Shown: positions 1 to 8,813 of the stretch, piece by piece
Position numbering within the stretch: the stretch's first letter is position 1
How the letters are laid out: each line of letters begins with the position of its first letter
DNA from: Mycoplana azooxidifex
GTDB lineage: Bacteria; Pseudomonadota; Alphaproteobacteria; Rhizobiales; Rhizobiaceae
Length of the DNA: 64,000 nt
Reading direction: 5' to 3'
Assembly (NCBI RefSeq): GCF_014196765.1
Contig: NZ_JACIEE010000003.1
Coordinates: forward strand, 124,001 to 188,000
Translations under genes and position numbers: made by a program
Notes under the pieces: model-generated
The model's input: only the letters and a program-made list of their open reading frames with translations
Database searches by the model: none
Told to the model about the DNA's origin: nothing

Positions 1-1066
1 TCAGCACGGGGCCGATGAACAGGCCGAGGAAGCCCATGGTCTTCACCCCGCCGATGAGGCCGAAGAAGGTGGGCAGGAACGGCAGCTTGATCGGCCCGCC
101 GACCAGCTTCGGGCGCAGTGTCTTGTCGACGATGAAGAGCTCGATGGAGCCCCAGAGGAAGAGGGCGGTGCCGGCGACGGCCGATCCACTGGCGACGAGG
201 TAGATCGACACCAGCGTGAAGGCCAGCGGCGCACCGCCGGGAAAGAGCGCCATCAGCCCCGTCAGCACGCCGAGGGTGACGGCTGAGGGGACGCCGGCGA
301 TCCAGTAGGCGATGCCGAGCACGATGCCCTCGCCGATCGCGATCAGCGTCATGCCGGTGACGGTGGAGCTGATCGTGGCAGGCACGATGCGCGAGATCCG
401 CTCCCAGCGCATCGGCAGGATGCGTTCGCCGATGCTGTCCACCTGCGACAGGAAACTTTCCCCGTCACGATAGATGAAGAAGAGCGCAATCAGCATGAAC
501 AGCGTCGTCAGGAGCAGATGGAAGGCCGCGCCGCCGGCGGCCAGTGCGACGCGATAGATATTGGCGATGTTGGCGCCGCTGACGATCTGCGTCAGTTCGC
601 CGACCGCGCCGGGATGATCGAGAAGCTGGGTCCAGCGGTTGGCCATCCACTCACCCACCACCGGCAGGGCGCGGATCCATTCCGGTACGGGGGCTCCGGT
701 CTTGTTTGTCGCCACCGCCCAGCCGATCCACTCCCGCACCTCCTGGAAAGCGTAGGTGACGGCGAACATGATGGGCACGATGATGAAGGCGAGGATCAGC
801 AGGATGGCGATCGCAGCAGCCAGCGTGCGCTGCCCGTTGAGCGCCAGGCGCAGCCGACAGAACAGCGGCCAGCTGGCCGTGGCGATCACCAGCGCGGCAA
901 GGACCGGCACGACGAAGCCGTGGAAGAAATAGACGCCGGCAATGATGACGAGAAACAGCAGCCAGCGCGCGGCAGAGATCGAGGAGATCAGGGCAACGCC
1001 GGTCGTCCGCGCAGCTCCCAGCAGGCGCGGTTCGTGGCGGATGTTGCGCAGTTCGGGCTGGTGCAC
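1..1066 (-). CDS. AI-2E family transporter (PerM-like permease), 3' end cut by window edge
   Basis: Polytopic inner-membrane protein of the AI-2E/PerM family. These proteins have been linked to autoinducer-2 export or Na+/H+ antiport, but the substrate cannot be told from sequence. The 355 codons present show several hydrophobic helices, and the family's conserved glycine-rich C-terminal region (GGVKTMGFLGLFIGPV) lies right at the window edge, so only a few residues are missing. The start is a GTG preceded by an AGGAGG Shine-Dalgarno seven bases upstream; a longer frame in another phase across the 5' part is a shadow. It is transcribed alone and next to a BA14K gene in the same orientation. 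Family assignment is firm, function is not. Confidence 0.85.
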   Translation of the reverse strand, partial: MHQPELRNIRHEPRLLGAARTTGVALISSISAARWLLFLVIIAGVYFFHGFVVPVLAALVIATASWPLFCRLRLALNGQRTLAAAIAILLILAFIIVPIMFAVTYAFQEVREWIGWAVATNKTGAPVPEWIRALPVVGEWMANRWTQLLDHPGAVGELTQIVSGANIANIYRVALAAGGAAFHLLLTTLFMLIALFFIYRDGESFLSQVDSIGERILPMRWERISRIVPATISSTVTGMTLIAIGEGIVLGIAYWIAGVPSAVTLGVLTGLMALFPGGAPLAFTLVSIYLVASGSAVAGTALFLWGSIELFIVDKTLRPKLVGGPIKLPFLPTFFGLIGGVKTMGFLGLFIGPVL

Positions 1067-1232
1067 CGTGTTCCTCCTGTTCGATGCGGCTCCGCACGTC
1101 ACGCAATTCGGGGCGCATTGCCTCATATGGTGATACCAGTGTCTGATGTCACGGCAAAGAAAACCTTGCCGGTGCGAGATATTTTTGCCCCGGCCGCAAT
1201 CGGGATCGGCATGGGATACCAGGAATCAGGGG

Positions 1233-1658
1233 CTAGCGCGGCACGCAGGTTCGTCGCGGCCCGCTCAAGGGCTGGTAGCTGTTGTCCGAAAGCCGGTAAC
1301 TCCGGTAGCGATTGGCGCACCATCGCTGGGGTGTCATCCCATAGACCGGCGCGCCGGGCCCGACGGTGACGTCGCCGAGCATCTCGCCGGTGCCGAAGGC
1401 CCATCGCGGATACCAGTAGCCGTTGCGATGGCGATAGTAGCCGTCGCGGTAGGTCGAATAGCCGCGAAGGCCGCGGTAGGTCGGGGCGCCGCGCAAGCTG
1501 TCGACGGGATTGCGGGCAATCCCGAGCGCATCCACGGGATCCTGGCCGACCACGACCGGGCCATGACGGGGGCGCAGGGCATCGATGGCAGACGCCGGCA
1601 CGGCGGCCAGGAAGGCCAGGAGCAGCGTCGAAACCACCAGACCGGTATGTTGGCCCAT
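1233..1658 (-). CDS. BA14K family protein
   Basis: Small secreted or membrane-anchored protein of the rhizobial BA14K family, named after a Brucella immunoreactive antigen; the biochemical role is unknown. It has an N-terminal signal-type hydrophobic segment (about residues 8-24, ending in an A-x-A-like site), a Tyr/Arg/Gly-rich middle and the diagnostic C-terminal motif with W-C-x-x-R-Y-R-S-Y followed by Q-P-x-x-G-P-R-R-x-C. The 141-residue length fits the family. An AAGGAGG ribosome site sits seven bases before the ATG. It is divergent from fadD and shares a 250-bp intergenic region with it. Confidence 0.85.
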   Translation of the reverse strand: MGQHTGLVVSTLLLAFLAAVPASAIDALRPRHGPVVVGQDPVDALGIARNPVDSLRGAPTYRGLRGYSTYRDGYYRHRNGYWYPRWAFGTGEMLGDVTVGPGAPVYGMTPQRWCANRYRSYRLSDNSYQPLSGPRRTCVPR

Positions 1659-1757
1659 CTTGTTGCCTCCTTCCGGCGTTCGGCTGCATCAACATTTTCC
1701 CACGGATGCGACCGGCTTACCAGCAGGCCCTGATCAGCGGTGGAGTTCCATGGTTCA

Positions 1758-1786
1758 CTTGTTGACGTTTACGTCAAGGTTATATA
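1758..1786 (+). promoter_or_regulatory. fadD promoter with 16-bp LiuR/MerR-like palindrome
   Basis: A perfect inverted repeat, TTGACGT-TT-ACGTCAA (1762-1777), lies inside the only plausible promoter upstream of fadD: CTTGTT at 1758-1763, a 17-base spacer and TATATA at 1781-1786. A palindrome within the spacer is the usual operator position of MerR-family regulators. The sequence resembles the ACGT-centred motif described for the MerR-family regulator LiuR, which controls fatty-acid and branched-chain amino-acid catabolism. The palindrome is seen directly; the regulator is inferred. Confidence 0.55.
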
Positions 1787-1908
1787 GCGATTGTGCTTGA
1801 TGACATGGAGCAAAGGCATCATGCTGCCGCACCGGGAGGTTGGAGGACCTGCCGGTTGCGCTTATACGGCAGCAATGCGACCGGGCATGCGAGGGAGGAT
1901 CGACATAC

Positions 1909-3609
1909 ATGGCAGCAACCGTTCAGGATCGGACCGGACCCTCTTCGGACAGGATCTGGCTCGCCTCCTATCCGCCCGGTACTCCTGCCGAGATCCCGCC
2001 GCTGGCCTATGAATCGATCGGCGACGCACTCGTCCACTATTGCCAGAAATATGCCGACCGCCCTGCCTTCATCAGCATGGGCAAGGCCTTGAGCTTCCGG
2101 GAGCTGGAGGCGCAATCGGCGCGGATCGGCGCCTGGCTGCAGTCGCGCGGCCTGGTCAAGGGCGACCGCGTCGCGGTGATGATGCCCAATATCCTGCAGA
2201 ACCCGGTCACGGTGTACGGCATCCTGCGCGCCGGGTTCACCGTCGTGAACGTCAATCCGCTCTACACGCCGCGCGAACTGGAACACCAGCTCAACGATTC
2301 CGGCGCGAAGGTCCTGTTCGTGCTGGAGAATTTCGCCCACACCGTCCAGCAGGCGATCGGCAGGACCGGGGTGAAGGACGTCGTGGTCTGCAGCATGGGC
2401 GACATGCTGGGCCTGAAGGGCCTCGTGGTCAACGTGATCGTGCGCAAGGTCAAGAAGCTCGTGCCAGCGTGGTCGCTGCCGGGCCATCACCCGTTTTCGT
2501 CGGTGATGGCGAAGGCGGCCGGCCTGACCCTTGGCGACAAGACGGTCGCCCGCACCGACATCGCCTTCCTGCAATATACCGGCGGCACCACGGGCGTTTC
2601 CAAGGGCGCGATGCTGACGCATGCGAACCTGCTTTCCAACATGGAGCAGATGGGCCTCTGGCTGGAGACCGCCTTCCTCGGCAGGCAGAGGCCGGAGCGG
2701 ATGGTCTTCCTCTGCGCCCTGCCGCTCTATCATATCTTCGCGCTGACGGTGAATTCGCTCGCCGGCCTCCTGACCGGCGCCACCAACATCCTAATCGCAA
2801 ATCCGCGCGACATCCCCGCCCTCGTCAAGGACATGGCGACCTATCGCGTCAACGTCTTCCCCGGCCTCAACACGCTGTTCAACGCGTTGATGAACAATCC
2901 GGATTTCCAGAAGATCGACTTCTCGAACCTGGCGCTGACCTTCGGCGGCGGCATGTCCGTCCAGCGGCCCGTCGCGGAGCGCTGGCACAAGATGACCGGC
3001 TGCCCGATCGCGGAAGGATACGGGCTCTCGGAGACTTCGCCGGTGGCGACGGCGAACCGGCTGGACGCGACCGAATTCACCGGCACGATCGGCATGCCGA
3101 TCCCGTCCACCTACGTGGACATTCGCGACGACGACGGCCGCTCGCTGCCGGTCGGCGATGTCGGCGAGATCTGCATCCGTGGTCCGCAGGTGATGGCCGG
3201 CTACTGGCAGCGTCCTGACGAGACGGCCCGCGCGATGACCGCTGACGGTTTCTTCCGCACCGGCGACATCGGCTTCATGGATGAGAGAGGGCTGGTCAAG
3301 ATCGTCGACCGGAAGAAGGACATGATCCTCGTCTCCGGCTTCAACGTCTTCCCCAACGAGGTGGAAGAGGTGGCGATGACTATGCCCGGCATCCTCGAAT
3401 GCGCGGCGATCGGCATCCCGGACGAGCATTCCGGCGAGGCGGTCAAGCTCTTCGTCGTGCGCAGGGACGCTGACCTCACCGAGGCGGCGGTGAAGGCACA
3501 CTGCGCCGACAACCTGACCAACTACAAGCGCCCGCGCTACATCGAGTTCCGCAACGAGCTGCCGAAATCCAATGTCGGCAAGATCCTGCGGCGGGAGCTG
3601 CGTCCCTAG
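1909..3609 (+). CDS. fadD: Long-chain fatty acid--CoA ligase
   Basis: Activates long-chain fatty acids to acyl-CoA with ATP (AMP-forming), feeding beta-oxidation at the cytoplasmic face of the membrane. The 566 residues match the FadD length. Visible motifs are the AMP-binding P-loop-like stretch YTGGTTGVSKGAML near residue 222, the GYGLSETSP adenylate motif, RTGDIGF, and the C-terminal lysine region ending PKSNVGKILRREL. An in-frame upstream start at 1840 exists, but the chosen ATG has a GGGAGG site ten bases upstream and begins a typical FadD N-terminus. The fadD-pgi-frk-pyrE order is as in Sinorhizobium meliloti, where fadD also affects swarming and symbiosis. Its promoter carries a likely regulator operator. 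Confidence 0.95.
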   Translation: MAATVQDRTGPSSDRIWLASYPPGTPAEIPPLAYESIGDALVHYCQKYADRPAFISMGKALSFRELEAQSARIGAWLQSRGLVKGDRVAVMMPNILQNPVTVYGILRAGFTVVNVNPLYTPRELEHQLNDSGAKVLFVLENFAHTVQQAIGRTGVKDVVVCSMGDMLGLKGLVVNVIVRKVKKLVPAWSLPGHHPFSSVMAKAAGLTLGDKTVARTDIAFLQYTGGTTGVSKGAMLTHANLLSNMEQMGLWLETAFLGRQRPERMVFLCALPLYHIFALTVNSLAGLLTGATNILIANPRDIPALVKDMATYRVNVFPGLNTLFNALMNNPDFQKIDFSNLALTFGGGMSVQRPVAERWHKMTGCPIAEGYGLSETSPVATANRLDATEFTGTIGMPIPSTYVDIRDDDGRSLPVGDVGEICIRGPQVMAGYWQRPDETARAMTADGFFRTGDIGFMDERGLVKIVDRKKDMILVSGFNVFPNEVEEVAMTMPGILECAAIGIPDEHSGEAVKLFVVRRDADLTEAAVKAHCADNLTNYKRPRYIEFRNELPKSNVGKILRRELRP

Positions 3610-3625
3610 TCGAAAGGCCGGCACA

Positions 3626-3637
3626 TAAATCGATTTA
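3626..3637. promoter_or_regulatory. LacI-type palindrome upstream of pgi
   Basis: Perfect 12-bp palindrome TAAATCGATTTA with T/A-rich flanks, about 50 bp upstream of the likely pgi -35 box. On the minus strand it reads TTTAAATCGATTTATG, almost the same as the site upstream of frk. CG-centred A/T palindromes of this type are typical operators of LacI/GalR regulators. A carbon-metabolism regulator of the PckR/CceR type is a reasonable guess, not shown. Confidence 0.45.
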
Positions 3638-3687
3638 AATACCCGCCGGAAAAGCGGCTATCTTCGCCTGAAAGCGACTTGCCGCCC

Positions 3688-3716
3688 TTGATTCGCGTCA
3701 TGCAAACCGCCTAGGT
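3688..3716 (+). promoter_or_regulatory. Probable sigma-70 promoter of pgi
   Basis: TTGATT and CTAGGT separated by exactly 17 bases, 36 bases before the pgi start codon. This is close to the rhizobial housekeeping pattern (CTTGAC, N17, CTATAT). It is the best match in the fadD-pgi gap. Confidence 0.45.
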
Positions 3717-3752
3717 ATCGCACCAGCCATGTTGCGATGCAGGGAGACTGTC

Positions 3753-5378
3753 ATGAACGCGCTCGTCGAAACGCTGAAAGCCACCGCGAAGGACACCAAC
3801 GCCACGGACATCCGTGCCGCCTTCGCCGCAGATCCGCAACGCTTCGCCCGTTTCAGCGTGACGCTGGACGACTTCCTGTTCGACTTTTCCAAATGCGCGG
3901 TCAACGGTCGCGTGCTCGACGGGCTCGAGGCGCTGGCCAGGGAAGCGGGCGTGGAGAAGAAGCGCGACGCCATGTTCGCCGGCGAGAAGATCAACATCAC
4001 CGAGGAGCGCGCGGTGCTGCATACCGCCCTGCGCAACCGCTCGAACACGCCGGTGCTGGTGGACGGCCGCGACGTGATGCCAGACGTGAACGGCGTGCTC
4101 GACGCCATGGGCGCCTTTTCCGACGGCATCCGTTCGGGCAAGCTTGCGGGCGCGACCGGCAAGAAGATCACCGACGTGGTCAATATCGGCATCGGCGGCT
4201 CCGATCTCGGCCCGGTGATGGCGACCTTGGCGCTTGCCCCCTACCATGACGGGCCGCGCCTGCACTTCGTCTCCAACATCGACGGCGCGCACATCGCCGA
4301 CACGCTGAAGCTGCTGGAGGCGGAGACGACGCTCTTCATCGTCGCCTCGAAGACCTTCACCACGATCGAGACGATGACCAATGCCGCAACGGCGCGCGCC
4401 TTCATCGCCGGCAAGCTCGGCGAGGTCGCCGTCGGCCACCACTTCTGCGCCGTCTCCACCGCGCTCGACAAGGTGGCCGCCTTCGGCATCGCCGGGGAAC
4501 GGGTGTTCGGCTTCTGGGACTGGGTCGGCGGGCGCTATTCGCTCTGGTCGGCGATCGGCCTGCCGCTGATGATCGCCATCGGCAAGGAGAAGTTCGGCGA
4601 ATTCCTCGCCGGCGGGCATGCGATCGACAACCACTTCCGCACGGCGCCGTTCCGCCAGAACATCCCCATGCTGCTCGGCCTGATCGGCTACTACAACCGC
4701 AACGTCCTCGGATACCCGTCGCGGGCGATTCTGCCCTACGACCAGCGGCTGTTGCGCTTTCCCGCCTATCTGCAGCAGCTCGACATGGAATCGAACGGTA
4801 AGTCGGTGACGATGGACAGCGCGCCGGTCGAAGGCAAGACCGGGCCGGTGGTCTGGGGCGAGCCCGGCACCAATGGCCAGCACGCCTTCTACCAGCTGAT
4901 CCACCAGGGCACGGACGTCATTCCGGCCGAGTTCATGATCGCCGCCAACGGCCACGAGAAGAACCTGCGCCACCAGCACGAACTGCTGATCGCCAACTGC
5001 CTGGCGCAGTCGGAAGCGCTGATGAAGGGGCGTACCCTCGACGAAGCCAAGGCGCAGTTGACCTCCAAGGGCATGGACGAGGCGAAGGCCGACAGGATCG
5101 CGCCGCACCGTGTCTTCTCGGGCAACCGTCCGTCGATCACGATGGTCCATAACGAACTCACCCCGTTTGCGCTCGGACGCCTGATCGCCCTCTACGAGCA
5201 CCGCGTCTTCGTCGAGGGCGCGCTGTTCAACATCAATTCGTTCGACCAGTGGGGCGTGGAGCTCGGCAAGGAACTGGCGACCGGGCTGCTGCCGGTGGTC
5301 GAGGGCAAGGAAAGCGCCGCCGGTCACGATTCGTCCACCGCCGGGCTGGTCGCGGCGCTGCTGAAGGCTGCGAAGTAA
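3753..5378 (+). CDS. pgi: Glucose-6-phosphate isomerase
   Basis: Interconverts glucose-6-phosphate and fructose-6-phosphate in the cytoplasm. In rhizobia this links the Entner-Doudoroff and pentose phosphate routes to gluconeogenesis and polysaccharide precursors. The 541 residues show the family signature [10 protein letters not shown], the catalytic Glu in MESNGKS (near residue 345), the catalytic His in [10 protein letters not shown] (near 375) and the C-terminal Lys in ELGKELATG (near 505). The chosen ATG follows a GGGAGAC site; an in-frame ATG eight codons upstream lacks one. A LacI-type palindrome upstream is nearly identical to one upstream of the convergent fructokinase gene. Confidence 0.97.
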   Translation: MNALVETLKATAKDTNATDIRAAFAADPQRFARFSVTLDDFLFDFSKCAVNGRVLDGLEALAREAGVEKKRDAMFAGEKINITEERAVLHTALRNRSNTPVLVDGRDVMPDVNGVLDAMGAFSDGIRSGKLAGATGKKITDVVNIGIGGSDLGPVMATLALAPYHDGPRLHFVSNIDGAHIADTLKLLEAETTLFIVASKTFTTIETMTNAATARAFIAGKLGEVAVGHHFCAVSTALDKVAAFGIAGERVFGFWDWVGGRYSLWSAIGLPLMIAIGKEKFGEFLAGGHAIDNHFRTAPFRQNIPMLLGLIGYYNRNVLGYPSRAILPYDQRLLRFPAYLQQLDMESNGKSVTMDSAPVEGKTGPVVWGEPGTNGQHAFYQLIHQGTDVIPAEFMIAANGHEKNLRHQHELLIANCLAQSEALMKGRTLDEAKAQLTSKGMDEAKADRIAPHRVFSGNRPSITMVHNELTPFALGRLIALYEHRVFVEGALFNINSFDQWGVELGKELATGLLPVVEGKESAAGHDSSTAGLVAALLKAAK

Positions 5379-5399
5379 GAGGCGCTTGCGTGAGGGCTG

Positions 5400-5506
5400 C
5401 CCCTCATCCGCCTGCCGGCACCTTCTCCCGCAGGCGGGGAGAAGGCGGTTGCCGCAGCGTCTCAGTCCCCTCGCCCCGCTTGCGGGGAGAGGGTTAGGGT
5501 GAGGGG
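5400..5506. repeat. Palindromic intergenic repeat, RIME-like
   Basis: Fills the gap between the convergent pgi and frk genes. It begins CCCCTCATCCG and ends GGGTGAGGGG, with two internal stem-loops, CTTCTCCCGCaggCGGGGAGAAG-like and CTCGCCCCGCttGCGGGGAGAG-like. The same core recurs near 32.87, 52.44-52.66 and 63.44 kb. It resembles rhizobial intergenic mosaic elements (RIME). At this site it may also act as a bidirectional transcription stop. Confidence 0.75.
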
Positions 5507-5543
5507 CCATTTGCATAGCAGGCAACGAGCGCAGACCTGGTGA

Positions 5544-6470
5544 TTACAGGCCGATTTCGCGGGCCCAAGGCGGGTTGGCGCCGGCGCGTGAGACGGTGAC
5601 GGCGGCGGCTTTTGCGGCGAGGGTAAGCGCGTCGCGCAGGCCTGTCTCACCGAGCGAGGCGACCTTTTCCTTCGTCAGCAGATCGTTGCGCTTCAGCGAT
5701 GCCAGCACGCCGGCGTCGAAGGTGTCGCCGGCGCCGATCGTATCCACGACCTCGACCTTCTCGCCTGCGACAGAAACCTTGAGGTCCTTCGTGTAGCCGT
5801 CGGCGCCGTCAGCGCCCTTGGTGATGACCACGACCTTGGGGCCGCGCTCCAGCCATTGCGCGGCGAGCTCGTCATGGCTGCCGTGCATGCCGAACCATTC
5901 GAGGTCCTCGTCGGAGAACTTGATGATGTCGGAGCGGGCGGCCATGCGCTCGATGCGCGCCCTGTGGGCCTGTTTGTCCTTGATGAAGCCGGGACGGATG
6001 TTGGGATCGAGCGAGATGACGCGCTTTTCGTGCTCGCGCATGAGCAGCGCCTCATAGGTCGAACCGCAGGGCTCGGGGATGAGGCTGATGGCGCCGAAAT
6101 GCAGTGCCTCGCAATCGTCGCCAAGAACCGGCAGGTTCTCCGTGCCGATCATGCGGCCTGCGGTGTTCTCGTCGTAGAAGGCATAGGTCGCCTGACCGTC
6201 GACCAGCTTCACGAAGGCGACCGTGGTCGGGCGGGAGAGCGTGGCACAGGGGCTGTAGTCGACGTGGCTTCCGGCGAGCGCCTGGCGCAACACGTCGCCG
6301 AGCATGTCGTCCGACAGGCCGGTGAAGAAGGCGGCCGGCACGCCGAGGCGGCCGAGCGCGATCGCGGTGTTGAAGATCGCCCCGCCCGCATAGGGCGCAT
6401 AGGCATCCTCGCCGAGCGTCGAGGTGCGCGGCAGCATGTCGATCAGCGCTTCGCCACAACACAGGATCAT
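5544..6470 (-). CDS. frk: Fructokinase, PfkB family
   Basis: Phosphorylates fructose to fructose-6-phosphate, the substrate of the neighbouring Pgi. The 308-residue PfkB-family sugar kinase has the N-terminal CCGEALIDML start and PfkB signature 2, DTIGAGDTFDAG, near residue 250, with the catalytic-base Asp in GAGD. The start chosen is the ATG with a GGAGGA site seven bases upstream; an in-frame ATG five codons earlier has no site. It is convergent with pgi and followed by pyrE in the same orientation. A half-conserved LacI-type palindrome lies just upstream. Other PfkB sugar substrates cannot be excluded, but synteny with rhizobial frk supports fructose. Confidence 0.9.
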   Translation of the reverse strand: MILCCGEALIDMLPRTSTLGEDAYAPYAGGAIFNTAIALGRLGVPAAFFTGLSDDMLGDVLRQALAGSHVDYSPCATLSRPTTVAFVKLVDGQATYAFYDENTAGRMIGTENLPVLGDDCEALHFGAISLIPEPCGSTYEALLMREHEKRVISLDPNIRPGFIKDKQAHRARIERMAARSDIIKFSDEDLEWFGMHGSHDELAAQWLERGPKVVVITKGADGADGYTKDLKVSVAGEKVEVVDTIGAGDTFDAGVLASLKRNDLLTKEKVASLGETGLRDALTLAAKAAAVTVSRAGANPPWAREIGL

Positions 6471-6493
6471 GAAATCATCCTCCAACGATTTTT

Positions 6494-6506
6494 CAATCGA
6501 TTTAAT
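6494..6506 (-). promoter_or_regulatory. LacI-type palindrome upstream of frk
   Basis: On the minus strand the sequence reads ATTAAATCGATTGAAA, an AATCGATT core with one perfect arm, 25-36 bases before the frk start. It matches the palindrome upstream of pgi in 11 consecutive bases (TTAAATCGATT). Confidence 0.4.
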
Positions 6507-6553
6507 GGACGGCGTGAAAAAACGCCAGCAGCTTTTGTCTTAAAGGCCCCGGC

Positions 6554-7252
6554 TCAGGACGTCGGCAGCGCGCTCACGCCGCCGTGGTCGGCCGACCACA
6601 GGAGCGGCGCGTTGAGGAAGGCCTCGACCGATGCGAGCGTCCCCTCGTCGAAGAGCTTCTGCGCGCGGGCGACCGCAAGCACGCTACGCCAGGTGGAGAC
6701 GTGATGCAGCTTGACCTTGCCGTTGGCAAAACGCGCCCCCGCCTCGGCGAAGATGCCGTAGTAGAACAGCGCCATGCCGTGTTCGACGACGCCGCCGGCC
6801 TCGCGGATCGCGTCGATGAAGGTGAACATCGATCCGCCGGCGGTGGTCAGGTCCTCGATGACGAGCACGCGCGCGCCTTCGGGCATCACGCCTTCGATCT
6901 GCGCATTGCGGCCGTGGCCCTTCGGCTTCTTGCGAACATAGATCATCGGCAGCCCGAGCCGGTCGGCCAGAAGTGCCGCGAACGGGATCCCGGCCGTCTC
7001 GCCGCCGGCGATCACGTCGAACTGCTCGAAGCCCGCGTCACGCAGGAGCGTGGCCGCTGCGAAGTCCATCACGGCCGAACGGATGCGGGGGTAGGACAAG
7101 AGCTTGCGGCAATCGATATAGACCGGGCTCGCCATGCCGGATGCCAGCTTGTAGGGCTCTTCGGGCCGGAAATGGACCGCCTTGATTTCCCACAGCATGC
7201 GGGCCAGCAGTTCCGCCATGGTGTCGCGATCCGGAAACGAATTGGAAAACAT
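6554..7252 (-). CDS. pyrE: Orotate phosphoribosyltransferase
   Basis: Transfers the phosphoribosyl group of PRPP to orotate to make OMP in de novo pyrimidine synthesis. The 232 residues show the PRPP-binding loop [11 protein letters not shown] near residue 130, the substrate lysines in [10 protein letters not shown], and a long C-terminal extension typical of rhizobial PyrE. AAGGAGAGG four bases before the ATG supports the start. It follows frk in the same orientation with an 83-bp gap, as in Sinorhizobium. Its own upstream region ends with the terminator of the next gene, so it probably has its own promoter. Confidence 0.96.
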   Translation of the reverse strand: MFSNSFPDRDTMAELLARMLWEIKAVHFRPEEPYKLASGMASPVYIDCRKLLSYPRIRSAVMDFAAATLLRDAGFEQFDVIAGGETAGIPFAALLADRLGLPMIYVRKKPKGHGRNAQIEGVMPEGARVLVIEDLTTAGGSMFTFIDAIREAGGVVEHGMALFYYGIFAEAGARFANGKVKLHHVSTWRSVLAVARAQKLFDEGTLASVEAFLNAPLLWSADHGGVSALPTS

Positions 7253-7340
7253 GGAACCTCTCCTTCGGCGTTTTTGAGCGCATAGCAGCTAGCGGCTCGC
7301 GATGCCAGACGAACCGGCAATCGACCGCGTCACCGGACAC

Positions 7341-7372
7341 AAAAAAGCCTCCCCAGCGGGACCGGGGAGGCT
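7341..7372 (-). terminator. Rho-independent terminator of the doxX gene
   Basis: On the minus strand, an eight-bp GC stem (GCCTCCCC...GGGGAGGC) with a nine-base loop is followed by a run of six T. It lies directly after the DoxX stop codon. Confidence 0.85.
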
Positions 7373-7394
7373 CGTCTAGAAAAGACGGGATGCT

Positions 7395-7835
7395 TCAGGC
7401 GACGAGGGGGGCGACACCGCGGCGGGCATCGACCGAGATCGAGCCGGGGCCGAAGGCTGCGAGGACGAGGAAACCGCCGGCGATCGTCAGGTTCTTCATC
7501 ATCATCAGACCGTTGAACATGGTCAGCAGGTTGTTTGCGCCTTCCGGGAAATCGGGAACATTGATCGGGCCGCTATGGAACACCAGCGCGGTGAACACGC
7601 AGAAGAGGGCCAGGAGATAGGCTGCGATCTTCGTCTGGAAGCCGACGAGGATGAACAGGCCGGCGACGAGTTCGAACAGGCCGGTCAGATAAGCGAGCGC
7701 GGTCGCGGCCGGGAGGCCGGCACCGGCGATCATGCCGGCGGTGCCCGACGGGTCGAGCAGCTTCGGATAGCCGGCGAGGATGAACATGGCGGCGAGAAGA
7801 ATGCGTCCGACGAGGACGACGAGGTTGTGAGGCAT
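7395..7835 (-). CDS. DoxX family membrane protein
   Basis: Inner-membrane protein of the DoxX/DoxD family with four predicted helices in 146 residues. Relatives have been tied to thiosulfate:quinone oxidoreduction, redox homeostasis and oxidative-stress protection, but most are uncharacterised. The N-terminal helix with GRILLAAMFILAGYPKL, and later NLLTMFNGLMMMKN, are typical of the short rhizobial members. A CAGGAG site precedes the ATG. It is a single-gene unit with its own strong terminator and is divergent from the crp-like gene. No redox-active cysteines are visible. Confidence 0.85.
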   Translation of the reverse strand: MPHNLVVLVGRILLAAMFILAGYPKLLDPSGTAGMIAGAGLPAATALAYLTGLFELVAGLFILVGFQTKIAAYLLALFCVFTALVFHSGPINVPDFPEGANNLLTMFNGLMMMKNLTIAGGFLVLAAFGPGSISVDARRGVAPLVA

Positions 7836-8100
7836 GGCAGGCTCCTGGCGGTTGGATTTCGTTGCAGGAATTCTTACCAGATCGTTGCGTTTACACTAGA
7901 CCGTCGCAAGGTGGACACATCGTTCAACATTTCAGCACGACGAAACGATTCGGCGCACGGCCCACGCGAAAACCATAGCCGGCCACACCTGGCTTGTCTT
8001 GTGGAGTTTTCTGTTGCAAGCAGCAGCCGAGTGCGGGAAGAATTGCCCGCCAATGTAGGGGGACTACCGGGATTTCGCCCGGCAACCGGGGACGTCGCAC

Positions 8101-8808
8101 ATGAACGAGGTCACGAGAAGCACTGCATTCTGGCGTTCGTTTCCGATCTTCGAGGGGTTCAACAAGGAAACGATCGCCGACATCGCTACGATCGCGAACT
8201 ACCGCAAGTGGAAGGCGGGGACGGTGCTGTTCCAGCGCGGCGACGAGGGAACCTACCTGATCGTGGTCATCTCCGGCCGCATCAAGATCTCGCTTTTGAC
8301 CCCGCAGGGCAAGGAGCTGACACTGCGGCACCTGGAGGCCGGCTCGATCTTCGGCGAACTGGCGATCCTCGACGGTCAGCCTCGTTCGGCGGACGCAACC
8401 GCCATGATCGCGGCCGAGGGATACGTGATCAGCAAGCGCGACTTCCTCGATGTGCTGACCCGCAATGCTCAATCCTACCAGTCGATCATCCACTATCTCT
8501 GCACGAAGCTGCGCGAGACGACCGAGCAACTGGAGACGATCGCGCTTTACGACCTGGATTCGCGCGTGGCGCGCTTCTTCCTCGCCATGCTGCGCAACAT
8601 TCACGGCAACGAACTGCCGGAAAGCGCCAATCTCCAGCTCGCGCTCAGCCAGACGGATATCGCCAGCATCGTCGGCGCGAGCAGACCCAAGATCAACCGC
8701 TCGATCCTCACACTGGAGGACGCGGGCGCCATCCGCCGCACCGCCGACGGCATCATCTTCTGCCATACCGGCAGGCTGCTTTCGGTGGCCGAGCCGGAAG
8801 ACGAGTAG
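8101..8808 (+). CDS. Crp/Fnr family transcriptional regulator
   Basis: Cytoplasmic cNMP-responsive DNA-binding regulator of 235 residues. The N-terminal cyclic-nucleotide domain retains the phosphate-binding cassette: FGELAILDGQPRSADAT near residues 84-100, with the Glu, Arg and Ser that contact cAMP in E. coli Crp. A dimer helix follows, then a C-terminal winged HTH (about 180-210, LSQTDIASIVGASRPKINRSI). There are no Fnr-type cysteines, so it is not an oxygen sensor. It lies five bases upstream of a cyclase gene and is surely cotranscribed with it. That suggests the regulator responds to the nucleotide made by its partner, although target genes are unknown. Confidence 0.9.
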   Translation: MNEVTRSTAFWRSFPIFEGFNKETIADIATIANYRKWKAGTVLFQRGDEGTYLIVVISGRIKISLLTPQGKELTLRHLEAGSIFGELAILDGQPRSADATAMIAAEGYVISKRDFLDVLTRNAQSYQSIIHYLCTKLRETTEQLETIALYDLDSRVARFFLAMLRNIHGNELPESANLQLALSQTDIASIVGASRPKINRSILTLEDAGAIRRTADGIIFCHTGRLLSVAEPEDE

Positions 8809-8813
8809 CGGCG

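Noticed and set aside
3711-5525. Long minus-strand frame opposite pgi
   Set aside because: Mirror of codon bias in pgi; no recognisable protein.
7575-8813. Open frame continuing upstream of the CHASE2 cyclase
   Set aside because: It runs antisense through doxX and across the crp-like gene in another phase. Family resemblance begins only at the GTG after the crp-like stop codon.
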